Shown here piece after piece: positions 46,278-55,384 of a stretch of DNA of 64,000 nt. Position numbers and translations under genes: made by a program. The notes under the pieces were generated by a model. It was not told where the DNA came from and made no database searches. It saw only the letters and a list, made by a program, of their open reading frames with translations. The DNA comes from Xanthobacter oligotrophicus (GTDB taxonomy: Bacteria > Pseudomonadota > Alphaproteobacteria > Rhizobiales > Xanthobacteraceae), in contig NZ_VTTL01000003.1 in NCBI RefSeq assembly GCF_008364685.1, positions 186,001 through 250,000 on the forward strand, given 5' to 3'. The first letter of the stretch is position 1; the number at the start of each line of letters is the position of its first letter.

Positions 46278-46434
46278 CGTCTTACCCCTCCGGTGGCGCA
46301 TCGCCTTCCGGGCCTGGCACCCTTACATGCGCCGTGCTTTAAAAACGGTCGTTTGGGCCCGATGACGCAGACGCTTGTAGCTGCCCCTCGCTACCCTTAA
46401 GACGAGCATATTAACGCGGCGGGAGGTGGGTCGA

Positions 46435-48087
46435 GTGGCGGAGCTTTTTCCCTCGGACATAACGCCGCTCCATTTGTCGCTGGGCGAAACCTCCGAATTG
46501 CGCACCCTGGATCTGCTGCGCCGCCGCCTGCCCGCGGACTATGCGGTCTACCATTCCGTCCATTGGTCGCTCTCCACCAGCGCACGCGTGATGTTCGGCG
46601 AGGCGGACTTCGTCATCGTCAACCGCTCGGGCGAGGTGGTCATCATCGAGCAGAAGGCGGGGCGGCTGGAGGACACGCCGGAGGGCCTTGCCAAGCGCTA
46701 TGACGGGGCGGTGCCCAAGCTGGTGGCACCGCAGATCCACCGAAATCAGGACGCCCTGCGCAAGCAATTCCTGCGGCAGACCGGCCATCAGCTGACACTG
46801 GATTACCTCTTCTATTGTCCTGACCACCGGCTACAGGGGGCTGTCGGCGCGGGGCTTTTGGCCGATCGGGTGGTGGATGCGACGGCGGCGGAGGGCTTGC
46901 CGGAGCGTATCATGGCGCTTTTGCCCGCCGGGACCGACGGGCGCGAAGGGGCACTGGTCCGTCGCTTTTTCGAGAATCTGTTCCATCTGGTGCCGGACAT
47001 CCATGCCCATGTGCGCGCCGGCGAGCAGGCCATGGCGCGCATCCCGGGCGGCGGGCTTGCGGGCATCGTCGCGGCCATTGAAATGAACCCCATGCGCCTG
47101 AGGGTGCGCGGTACGGCGGGCAGCGGCAAGTCGGTGGCGGCGCTCGCGTGCGCCGCCCGCGAGGTGGCGCACGGAAGGCGCCCGCTACTGGTGTGCTTCA
47201 ACCGTCCACTGGCAGAACGGCTGCGCGCCGAAGCCCCCGCAACGTGCGAGGTGACCACCTTCCACGGCCTGCTGGACCGCTTCCTGGCCTCACGAGGGCA
47301 GTGCATCGATTTCAGCACCATGTCCCGCCCCGACTTCTGGGGAGAGGTTCAGGAGCGAGTGATCCTGGAAACTGTGCCGGATGACTGGCGGTTCGACACG
47401 CTGATCGTGGATGAGGGCCAGGATTTCGATTCAGACTGGCTCGATATTCTTGGCCTTTTCATGAAAGAGGTGCCGCACATCATCTGGTTCGAGGATCAAG
47501 ACCAGGATATCCGCTATGGCAAGGAGGCCGGACGCAGCATCGAAGAGGCGTTTTCCCACCTCGGCTTCGTGACCTTCAACGCGCAGGGCAATTACCGAAC
47601 GCCCCAGTCCATCGCCACCTTCATCCGCGACCTGTTGCCGGGATTGGACTTCGACGCCCGCAATCCCCTGCCGGGCCTCGGGGTCGGAGAACACCAGTGC
47701 AAGGCGCCGGCCGATGTCGCCCGCAGAGTGGGCGCGGTGGTGACGGAACACCTGAAACAGGGCTTCAAGGCGCAGGATATCGTGGTCCTGTCGCTGCGGG
47801 GGCTCGGCTCGGCCACACTCGCGCACGCGGCCAAGGTTGGCGCTTTCACGCTCGCGCGCCCCACCGGCATTTATGACCCGCAAGGCAACCAGATCATGGA
47901 CAGCGGGCAGATCCGCTTTGACACGATCTTTCGCTTCAAAGGGCAGGAGGCGGATGCGGTGATCATCACTGATGTGCCGCCCCTTTCTGCCGATCCCACG
48001 GCCACGCCGGCCTCCCGCCTCCTCTTCACGGCGCTCACGCGGGCGAAGGTGCGCGCGGACATCCTCTATGGACCCGACCCCGGCTGA
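46435..48087 (+). CDS. NERD-domain nuclease fused to UvrD-type helicase
   Basis: This 550-aa protein starts with a nuclease-related (NERD) domain: D58 in GEADFVIV, E72 and K74 in VIIEQKAG. A superfamily I helicase follows, with Walker A RGTAGSGKS (about 225-233), LIVDEGQDF, the motif V-like FRFKGQEADAVIITD and motif VI LLFTALTRAKV. It probably binds and cuts or unwinds DNA. NERD-helicases recur in defence islands. The GTG at 46435 has GGGAGG eight bases ahead and opens the plus-strand run of defence genes. Confidence 0.88.
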   Translation: MAELFPSDITPLHLSLGETSELRTLDLLRRRLPADYAVYHSVHWSLSTSARVMFGEADFVIVNRSGEVVIIEQKAGRLEDTPEGLAKRYDGAVPKLVAPQIHRNQDALRKQFLRQTGHQLTLDYLFYCPDHRLQGAVGAGLLADRVVDATAAEGLPERIMALLPAGTDGREGALVRRFFENLFHLVPDIHAHVRAGEQAMARIPGGGLAGIVAAIEMNPMRLRVRGTAGSGKSVAALACAAREVAHGRRPLLVCFNRPLAERLRAEAPATCEVTTFHGLLDRFLASRGQCIDFSTMSRPDFWGEVQERVILETVPDDWRFDTLIVDEGQDFDSDWLDILGLFMKEVPHIIWFEDQDQDIRYGKEAGRSIEEAFSHLGFVTFNAQGNYRTPQSIATFIRDLLPGLDFDARNPLPGLGVGEHQCKAPADVARRVGAVVTEHLKQGFKAQDIVVLSLRGLGSATLAHAAKVGAFTLARPTGIYDPQGNQIMDSGQIRFDTIFRFKGQEADAVIITDVPPLSADPTATPASRLLFTALTRAKVRADILYGPDPG

Positions 48088-48152
48088 CGGACGACCGGAA
48101 CTGTCGTGGATGGGAGCCAGAAGAGGGAACTGAGAAAGTTTGGGGATGTGCG

Positions 48153-48416
48153 ATGGCGGAAACCGAAGACGACTTGCAGCGCAAGATCTCGCGTCTCGAA
48201 GCCAGGAATGACCGGCTCATGGCCATGGTGGATGACCTGCATCGCAAATGGGGTGAGGCGCTGGACCAGGCTTCCCGCCTCGCAACCCTGCTCGTGGCCG
48301 CCGCTGAGAAGGCCGACCTTGAGGCCGCCTCTTCCTCGCGGGACGCGCGAGGCGCCATCCCGGATCGCCATGGCGACGCCAGGATCGCGGCCAGCCAGGG
48401 CCAATCGGACATCTAG
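48153..48416 (+). CDS. Small coiled-coil protein (87 aa), unknown function
   Basis: The first 55 residues form a regular heptad pattern (DDLQRKISRLEARNDRLMAMVDDLHRKW region, residues 6-33, then further helix), predicting a coiled coil. The tail is Ser/Asp/Arg-rich and likely disordered. It sits 65 bases after the NERD-helicase and 23 bases before the AddB-like gene, so it belongs to the same transcript. It may be an adaptor between them; I do not recognise a family. Confidence 0.6.
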   Translation: MAETEDDLQRKISRLEARNDRLMAMVDDLHRKWGEALDQASRLATLLVAAAEKADLEAASSSRDARGAIPDRHGDARIAASQGQSDI

Positions 48417-48439
48417 AAGGGTCGGGGCGGGAGAGAGCG

Positions 48440-51133
48440 ATGTTCCAAGGTGTCTTGGCCTGTCAGGCCGGGGGCTTCATTCCGGCCTATGTGCCCCTGC
48501 GGCGGGCATTGTTGGAGCGGGCCTATCTGCCGCCCACCCAGGCGGCGGACCTGTCCTTCGGCGAGGCCCTGCGCCCTCATCTGGCGGCGGGGCCATGGGC
48601 GGCGAGCTTTGCCGTCGCGCCGGGGGAAACGGCACGGGCGGTAGAGCGCGCCCTTCGGGACGTGATGCTGGCGAGCGGCACGCTGCGCCCCGACGGCATC
48701 GACCTGTCCCGGCTTGATCCGCAGTCGCGGGCGCATCATCACCTCTCGGCCCTTCTGGCGCTATGGGTCCGCTTGGGCGACCTCCTGCCGGACGACCTCG
48801 CTTTTTTGCGCCCGATCCTGGAGGCGGAGGCGGATGAGGCCATCGATCCGCTCCATGTGGTCCACGATCCGGCCGATCCCGATCTGACGGCGGTGGAGCG
48901 CGCCGTCCTCGACACCTTGCTGCGCCATCACGGCGCGCCCGACGACCTTGCGGCGCGCCGGGGCGCCCTCATCGCCACGCGCGATCGCTGCCACGGCCGG
49001 CCCGGTTCCGCCTTGGCCCATCTCCAGGAGACGTTTCTCGCCCAGGCGGCCACCCGTCGGCCGCTGGATGACAGCGTGCATGTCTATGGCCTGCGGGATG
49101 CCGCGGCCGAGGCGGACTTCGCGGCGAGCCTCGCCCAGAGCTGGCTTGATGGGGATGCCTCGCTCACGCCGGCCGAGATCGGCCTGCTGCTGCCGGGCGG
49201 CCCCCAATATGTGCCGTTCGTTCGCGAGGCATTCGCCCGTGCCGGGCTGCCGCTCTCGGGGCTGCCGTCGGAGGGGGCAAAGCGGGATCTGGCCGGGGAG
49301 TGCTTGCTGCACTGCCTCCCTTGCCTGCGCCAGCCGGCTCCGGCAATGGCGCTCGCCTCCCTGGTGCGCTCTCCGCTCATGCCGTGGCCGGCGCAGGATG
49401 GGCGCCGGATGTCCGATGGGGTGATGGAGGGGAACTTTGATCGGCGCCATGGCGTGTCACTGACCGGTCCAGCCCTCGCCATGGCCCAACTCCTCAATGA
49501 CCGGCGCGTCCCGAAGGCGCATGATGCCGCCGAGCGGCTGGCGACGCTCCTGCGCAACCTCACCCGCGATGCCGCCTTCGCCGATGACGTGGAGCGACTG
49601 GGCGACCTGGCCCGGCCGATCCGGCTTGCGCTCCTCGCACGTCCGGCCGAGAGCGAGGTGCCGTGGGAGGATCTGCTCGCCGGGGTGCCCGTGGGCGGCG
49701 CGCGGGACGAGGGTCCCAGTCCCGCATGCCTCGGCGGCGTTACGATCCTGGTGGATGGCGAGCCGCCAACCGGTCCGGTGCGGCGCCTCATCGTGCTCGG
49801 CTTCAATGCCGGCGCCTTTCCGGCCACGCCGCCGGTGAGCCCTCTCTTCCTGGACAGCGAGGTGGCGGAGATCCGCGCCCAATGCGGCCTCGATCTGCCG
49901 AGCCAGGAAGCCATCTTGGCTAGGCGGCTGCGGGTGCTGCGCTCGCAGCTTGCGGCTGCCAGCGAGAGTCTCACCGTCCTGGTGCCCTATCGCGACCTGA
50001 TGGGCGCGCGGAGCGCGCCGTCCGCCTCCCTCGCCTTCATGGCGCGCTGCTTCGAGGGGATCGAGGAACCCGACCATCTCATCGTCGACCTCACCGACGA
50101 GCGGCATCTGCCGGAGGAGAGGCTGCCGGTGGCGCCGGAAACCAAAAGCGCCGGTCTGCCACCGCTCAGTGTGCCGTCCACTCTGGCGCTGGGCACCGAT
50201 CTTCTGGCGCTGCGGACCGATGCGGAAGGTCGCCCCCGCCCCCAGTCGCCGACGCGGCTCGATACGCTTCTCGTCAGCCCGCTGGCCTGGCTGCTGAACG
50301 AGCTGGACATCCTGGACCGGCCCTGGGCGCCGGAGACGCTGGATGTGCTCACCAAAGGCAGCCTGTTTCACAAGGTGGTGGAGCACTTGTTCCCGCCCGA
50401 TGCCCCCCAGCCGTCCGAGGCGGACATCCGCGCCCGGCTTCCCGATCTGCTGGCGGCGGAAATTGCGGCGTCGGCGCCCTTCCTTGCCAGTGGCGGCTGG
50501 ATGGTGGAGCGCCAGTCCATGGAGCGGGAGTTCACGACGTCGGCTCTCTCCTGGCGGGCGATGCTGGAGGCGCTGGGTGCCCGCGTCATCGCCAGTGAGC
50601 TGCCCCTGCGCGGAACGGCGCTGGGTGTGCCCTGCCGGGGCTTCGTGGACTGCGTGCTGCTGCTGCCCGATGGTCGCCTCGTCATCGTGGACCACAAGAC
50701 CAGCGGGTCCGGCACCCGGCGCCAGCGCATGGAAAGCGGTTTCGACCTTCAGGTGGAAATCTATCGAAGCCTCGCGAACCAAGTGGCCAGCGTCCCCACG
50801 GAGGCTGGCCTTGAGGTGAAAGCTCTCGCCCGAGGCGGCCCCATGGGCGTCGCGTATCACACCACGCGGGATGGCATCTTGCTGCTGAATGGCCTCTCCA
50901 TCGTCGCCCCGCCAGGCGGGGTCGAGGTGATCGACACCGACATATCGAGCGCCGCCACCGTTCGCGTCACGCAGGAGATCGCGCGCCTGCGGGCCGGCAC
51001 ACTGCGGTTGCCAGGGGCGGCGGAACGTACAATGCTCGAAAAGGCCGGGGTCGGGCTCTATGCCCTGGAGACGAGCCCGCTTGTTGGCCTCTTCACGCCC
51101 GCAGCGCCCGCGCAGGAGGGGGACGATGCCTGA
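48440..51133 (+). CDS. AddB-like PD-(D/E)XK nuclease
   Basis: This 897-aa protein resembles AddB, the second subunit of AddAB end-processing nucleases. The N-terminal helicase-like part has no Walker A motif, so it is not an ATPase. The C-terminal nuclease has H644 (FHKVVEHLF), D737 (GFVDCVLLL), D751 and K753 (IVDHKTS), and Q771/Y775 (QVEIY), a complete RecB-type site. I see no Fe-S cysteine set. GGGAGAG precedes the ATG, and its stop overlaps the AddA-like start. Confidence 0.85.
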   Translation: MFQGVLACQAGGFIPAYVPLRRALLERAYLPPTQAADLSFGEALRPHLAAGPWAASFAVAPGETARAVERALRDVMLASGTLRPDGIDLSRLDPQSRAHHHLSALLALWVRLGDLLPDDLAFLRPILEAEADEAIDPLHVVHDPADPDLTAVERAVLDTLLRHHGAPDDLAARRGALIATRDRCHGRPGSALAHLQETFLAQAATRRPLDDSVHVYGLRDAAAEADFAASLAQSWLDGDASLTPAEIGLLLPGGPQYVPFVREAFARAGLPLSGLPSEGAKRDLAGECLLHCLPCLRQPAPAMALASLVRSPLMPWPAQDGRRMSDGVMEGNFDRRHGVSLTGPALAMAQLLNDRRVPKAHDAAERLATLLRNLTRDAAFADDVERLGDLARPIRLALLARPAESEVPWEDLLAGVPVGGARDEGPSPACLGGVTILVDGEPPTGPVRRLIVLGFNAGAFPATPPVSPLFLDSEVAEIRAQCGLDLPSQEAILARRLRVLRSQLAAASESLTVLVPYRDLMGARSAPSASLAFMARCFEGIEEPDHLIVDLTDERHLPEERLPVAPETKSAGLPPLSVPSTLALGTDLLALRTDAEGRPRPQSPTRLDTLLVSPLAWLLNELDILDRPWAPETLDVLTKGSLFHKVVEHLFPPDAPQPSEADIRARLPDLLAAEIAASAPFLASGGWMVERQSMEREFTTSALSWRAMLEALGARVIASELPLRGTALGVPCRGFVDCVLLLPDGRLVIVDHKTSGSGTRRQRMESGFDLQVEIYRSLANQVASVPTEAGLEVKALARGGPMGVAYHTTRDGILLLNGLSIVAPPGGVEVIDTDISSAATVRVTQEIARLRAGTLRLPGAAERTMLEKAGVGLYALETSPLVGLFTPAAPAQEGDDA

Positions 51134-54100
51134 CATTCGCATCGTGCCCGCCGGCGCCGGCGCCGGAAAGACCCACCACATCAAGCAGACCCTGCTGGAC
51201 TGGGTGAAGGATGGCTCCGTCCGCCCGGAGCGAATCCTTGCCGTGACCTTCACCGAGGCGGGGGCGGGGGAACTGCGCCATCGCATCCGCGCGAGCCTCA
51301 TCGCCGAGGGGCGCATGGAGGGGGCGCTGGCGGTGGACCGCGCCTATGTCTCCACCATTCACGGCCTCGGCCTGCGCCTGCTCACCGAGCACGCTCTGGC
51401 CGCCGGCGCGTCGCCAGCGCCCCGCCTGCTCTCGGACGAGGAGCGCGACCTCCTGATCCGGACCGAGCTGCCCCATGCGGACGACCTCGCCGAGGTGTCC
51501 GCCGACCTTGCGCGCTACGGCTATCGCTTTGCACTCGGCACCACACCGGAAGCGGAGTTTCGCGGCCGGGTGTTCGAGACCGTCTCGCTGCTCGCCACCA
51601 TGGGCCCGCGCGGGCTCGATCCGACGCTGCCCGCACGGGCCGAGGCCGCCATCTGCGCCACCTATGGCGCGGCCCAGGGGGAGGCGCTGGCGCTGGCGAC
51701 GCGGCTCCATGGCGCGGTGGCTACCTTGCTGAAGCGCTTCCCAGGCAGCCTGTCGCGGCCCGACATGAACAAGACGGCCCGGGACACCTTCCGGGGCGAT
51801 CACCAGGCGCTCCGCGCGGCGCAGGACCTGGCGCGCCTGGAGCGGGACTGGGGCCTGTGGGTTGCGCTGAGCGACTTGCGCCTCACCCGGCGCGGCACGC
51901 CGACGCCCGAGGGCTATGACGACCTCGCCCGCGCGGTGATGGAGGCGGCGTCCGCCCTTTCCAGCCATCCCGGCCCCCTGGAGGATGCCTGCCGCCATGC
52001 GCGGTGCCTGATCACGGGTGCGCAGCAGATCCTCAAGGGCTATGCCGCCCGCAAGCGCGCCCTCGGAGTCATCGACTTCACAGACATGGTGGCGGATGCG
52101 GGGCGCCTGCTGCGCGAGAATGCCCGCATCCGTGCGGCGGTGCTGGGCGAGATCGACTGCGTCATCGTCGACGAGTTCCAGGACACCAATCCGGCCCAGT
52201 TCGCCCTGCTCTGGCCGCTCATCCAGGGGGCGCCCCGGGCCATCATCGTGGGCGACGTGAAGCAGGCCATCATGGGCTTCCAAGGCGCCGATGCCCGGCT
52301 GATGGAAGCCCTCGTCACCCGTTTCGCCTCCGGCGTCGCGCCGCTCGATCGCAACTGGCGCTCCTCGCCGCGTATCATGGCCTTCGTCAATGCGGTGGGC
52401 GCACAGCTGTTTCCCGGCCGCTACGATCCCCTCACGCCCACCCAGCCGGACGGCACCGGCTTCGCTTTGGAGGTGGTGGCGACGCAGGCGCCGCGCACGG
52501 GAGGCGGCACGCTGCGCCCCTACCATCACCTCGCCGCCCATCTGCGCGCCTTGCTCACGCGCCCCGACACGCGCATACGCGACCGCCAATCCGGCGCCTT
52601 GCGTCCGCCCGGCCCGGGGGATTTGGCCGTGCTCTGCCCCACCCATACGCAGTGCCAGGCCTATGCGGCGGCATTGGCGCGCCTGGGGGTGCCCGTCCGC
52701 GTGGCGGGTTCGGGCTGGTGGACGAGCCCCATCGTGCAGGCGGCGCGGTTCGCGCTCCAGGTGGCCGACGACCCGCAGGACCGCCACGCCGCCTTGTGCT
52801 TCGCGACGCTCGGCCCGCCCGCTCTGCCTCTTGAAACCGCCCTCAAGCAGATGCTGGACGGCGGCACTCTCGACCATCCAGCCCTTGCGCGCCTGCGGGC
52901 CCTTGCCGCTTCCAGGCCGAGCGACACCGTCCGCGCCTTGCTCGGCGCGGCCATTGCGGCGGCGGGTTTGCGTGACTGGGCCGACCTTCAGGACGACCCG
53001 GCGCAGGCCCGCGCCGACCTGCTGCGCCTGGAAGCCGAGGCCGAAGGCTTCCTTGCCACCCATCGGGACATGCGGGCGGCGGCGGGCTTCTACGGCTTCG
53101 GGGTCAAGGTGTTCCTGGGCTGGATGGAATCGCGCCAAGGCGAGCGCGGCTTCGACCAGCGCCCCAATCCCACCGGCAATGTGGCCGATGGCGTGGAGAT
53201 CCTCACCTGGCACGCCTCGAAGGGGCGGGAATGGCCCGTGGTGGCGGTGGTGGGGCTCGACCAGGAGTTCGGGCCCCGCGTGGGCGGATGGCGGGCGGCG
53301 TGCGAGGATTATGGCGACCTCGACGGCATGCTGGAGCGCACTCATCTCGCCCACACGCCGAAATTCCATGCGCCCGGGACCAATGAACGCTTTCTGGCCG
53401 GCGAAGCGCCCCAGGCGCAGGACACGGCGCGGCGCCTGCTCTATGTGGCCTTCACGCGGGCGCGGGACGTGCTGGTGCTGGAATGGCCGGAAACCTTCGC
53501 GCAGAAGGCCGAGGCCGGCGAAAAGCCCCCCTTCAGCGGCTGCGCCCTGCTTGTCGCCGGCGGAATGAAGCTGGAGCCGGGGCACATCCGGCTCGGCAAG
53601 GCGGCCTTTCCCGCCCGCATCTCCTTCTGCGGCAAGGAAATGCCACCCGAATGCGAGGGGGAGCCGCCGGCCCGGGCGCAGTCCTTGGCGCGACTGGGGC
53701 GGCGCGCCATCCTCCCACGCCTGCCGCGGCCGGATGGCGGGCCGGCCTTGCTCGTGCCCTCGGGCCTCGACACGGCCCTTTCCGCCCCCCCGGTTGGGCT
53801 TGCCACGGACGCCATCGGCCCGGCCTTGTCCATGCCGCCCGAGACCTTCGCCAGCGCCACCGACCGCGGCACGGCGCTCCATGACATGCTGCGCATCCTT
53901 CTCGTGCGCCCCGACATGGCGGACCACGCTGCGCCGCGCCTCGGCCTGAGTGGAGAGGCCTGTTCCATCCTCACCCGGCAGGCGGAGGCTCTTCGCGCCT
54001 GGCTGGCCAGCAGGGGCTATGGCACGCTCATGACCGAAGTGCCGATCGAGGTGCAATTGCCCGGCGGCGCCCGTGTCAGCGCGGCTCTGGACCTTGTGGC

Positions 54101-54296
54101 GCGGGGCGAGGCCGGCCTTGCGATCATCGATCACAAGAGCGATGCGGTCTCCGATTGCGACGCCCGCTTCGCCCATCACTGGCCGCAACTGTCCTCCTAC
54201 GCAGCGGCCGTGCGCGCCCTGGGCTTCGCACGGGAGCCCATTCTGATGGGCATCCATTGGCTGGGGCGCGGAGCGGTGACGTATGGGATGAAATAG
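51126..54296 (+). CDS. AddA-like UvrD/RecB helicase-nuclease
   Basis: This 1056-aa superfamily I helicase has Walker A at residues 10-16 (GAGAGKT), VTFTEAGAGELRHR, VDEFQDTN (about 348-355), the RecB-type ILTWHASKGREWPVV and LLYVAFTRARDVL. It ends in a RecB-family nuclease: GTALHD, AALDLVARGEAGLAIIDHKSDA and QLSSYAAAV. With the AddB-like protein it should form an ATP-driven exonuclease. The ATG overlaps the addB-like stop by 8 bases. Location in an integrated element suggests a defence copy rather than the housekeeping repair enzyme. Confidence 0.9.
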   Translation: MPDIRIVPAGAGAGKTHHIKQTLLDWVKDGSVRPERILAVTFTEAGAGELRHRIRASLIAEGRMEGALAVDRAYVSTIHGLGLRLLTEHALAAGASPAPRLLSDEERDLLIRTELPHADDLAEVSADLARYGYRFALGTTPEAEFRGRVFETVSLLATMGPRGLDPTLPARAEAAICATYGAAQGEALALATRLHGAVATLLKRFPGSLSRPDMNKTARDTFRGDHQALRAAQDLARLERDWGLWVALSDLRLTRRGTPTPEGYDDLARAVMEAASALSSHPGPLEDACRHARCLITGAQQILKGYAARKRALGVIDFTDMVADAGRLLRENARIRAAVLGEIDCVIVDEFQDTNPAQFALLWPLIQGAPRAIIVGDVKQAIMGFQGADARLMEALVTRFASGVAPLDRNWRSSPRIMAFVNAVGAQLFPGRYDPLTPTQPDGTGFALEVVATQAPRTGGGTLRPYHHLAAHLRALLTRPDTRIRDRQSGALRPPGPGDLAVLCPTHTQCQAYAAALARLGVPVRVAGSGWWTSPIVQAARFALQVADDPQDRHAALCFATLGPPALPLETALKQMLDGGTLDHPALARLRALAASRPSDTVRALLGAAIAAAGLRDWADLQDDPAQARADLLRLEAEAEGFLATHRDMRAAAGFYGFGVKVFLGWMESRQGERGFDQRPNPTGNVADGVEILTWHASKGREWPVVAVVGLDQEFGPRVGGWRAACEDYGDLDGMLERTHLAHTPKFHAPGTNERFLAGEAPQAQDTARRLLYVAFTRARDVLVLEWPETFAQKAEAGEKPPFSGCALLVAGGMKLEPGHIRLGKAAFPARISFCGKEMPPECEGEPPARAQSLARLGRRAILPRLPRPDGGPALLVPSGLDTALSAPPVGLATDAIGPALSMPPETFASATDRGTALHDMLRILLVRPDMADHAAPRLGLSGEACSILTRQAEALRAWLASRGYGTLMTEVPIEVQLPGGARVSAALDLVARGEAGLAIIDHKSDAVSDCDARFAHHWPQLSSYAAAVRALGFAREPILMGIHWLGRGAVTYGMK

Positions 54297-54318
54297 CGGC
54301 GATTGTGGAGGGAACAGC

Positions 54319-55356
54319 GTGGCCCAGGACACCATCCGCCTTGAAAAGGCGGCGAACCTTCTGAAGCTCGCCCAGGCGCTTGCGACCTCGGCGGAGGGGC
54401 TTTCGCTGGACGAGATCGCCAGCCAGTTCTCGGTCAACCGGCGCACCGCCGAGCGCATGCGCAATGCGGTGCAGGATCTGTTTCCCGGCTTCGAGACCCT
54501 GGAGGAGGGCAGGTTCAAGCGCTTTCGCATCACGGGCGGGCTCGGCGCCTTCTTCATCGCGCCCAGCGTCAGCGAGCTTGCGGAACTGGAGACGGCCTGC
54601 AAGGGGCTCCAGCAGGCCGGCCACCAGCCGCGCGCCGCCTTGCTGCGGACCTTGCAGACTAAGATCACCGCCGCCCTGCGCGACACCACGCGCCGCATGC
54701 TGGCCCCCGATATGGAAGCCTTGTGCCGCGCGGAGGCCATCGCCCGGCATGTGGGCCCCCACGTCGTCACCGATGAGGCGACCCTTCAGATCCTGCGGGA
54801 AGCCCTCATCGCCATGATGCGCGTAAGCTTTTACTATCCCCTGCCGGACGGGCCGGACGGCTATGTGCGCACCGTCGTTCCCTATGGCCTTCTGTTCGGT
54901 GCCAATGCCTATCTGGTTGGCCGCGAGGCGGGGCGCCCCGACGCCGTGCTTTGGCGTCTCGACCGCATGCGGGGCGTGAAGATGACCGCCCAGGCCGGCG
55001 GGCCGCCCGAGGACTTCAACCTCGATGCCTATGCCGCCCGCTCCTTCGGCACCTTCCAGGAGCCCGCCATCCGCGTGGTCCTGCGTTTCGGGTCAGAGGC
55101 GTCAGAGGCGGCCGCGCGCATGGTGTTTCACCCCACACAGGAGGCCCGGAGGCTGGAGGATGGCCGGCTGGAGGTGTCGTTCGTGGCCGGAGGAAAGCTG
55201 GAAATGGTGCATCACCTTTTCACCTGGGGCGCCACGGTGGAGATTGTCGAGCCGCCAGAGCTTCGGGACCAGATGATTGCAGAACTGAAGGCAGCGCTCG
55301 CGGGCCACGAACGCCCCACGCGGACCCGTTCCAGGGGCATCCGCGGCAAGAATTGA
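54319..55356 (+). CDS. WYL-domain transcriptional regulator
   Basis: This 345-aa protein has an N-terminal winged HTH (about residues 8-60, with SVNRRTAERMRNAVQDLF) and a WYL domain (about 150-240, SFYYPLPDG ... VPYGLLFGANAYLVGREAG), then a C-terminal extension. WYL regulators (BrxR/CapW-like) control defence operons and may sense DNA or nucleotides. It is last in the AddAB-like group, reading from GTG with GGAGGG ahead. It is the best candidate to bind the dyads in the divergent promoter at 57346-57442. Confidence 0.9.
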   Translation: MAQDTIRLEKAANLLKLAQALATSAEGLSLDEIASQFSVNRRTAERMRNAVQDLFPGFETLEEGRFKRFRITGGLGAFFIAPSVSELAELETACKGLQQAGHQPRAALLRTLQTKITAALRDTTRRMLAPDMEALCRAEAIARHVGPHVVTDEATLQILREALIAMMRVSFYYPLPDGPDGYVRTVVPYGLLFGANAYLVGREAGRPDAVLWRLDRMRGVKMTAQAGGPPEDFNLDAYAARSFGTFQEPAIRVVLRFGSEASEAAARMVFHPTQEARRLEDGRLEVSFVAGGKLEMVHHLFTWGATVEIVEPPELRDQMIAELKAALAGHERPTRTRSRGIRGKN

Positions 55357-55384
55357 GGTCGCGCAGGGCGCGGCGCGTTTCCCG

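Noticed and set aside
46343-46354. AAACG-GT-CGTTT palindrome ahead of the NERD-helicase gene
   Set aside because: Too short and unrepeated; it does not match the TGCGAC-N7-GTCGCA dyad, so I do not call it an operator.
44985-46400. 471-codon plus-strand frame opposite the deiminase gene
   Set aside because: The catalytic motifs of the deiminase, with a good ribosome site, are on the minus strand; the plus frame has no motif and a biased composition.
51093-54770. 1225-codon open frame on the minus strand
   Set aside because: It is antisense to the AddA-like gene, whose helicase and nuclease motifs are all on the plus strand. The antisense product is Gly/Arg/His-rich without motifs, as expected from GC-rich codon use.
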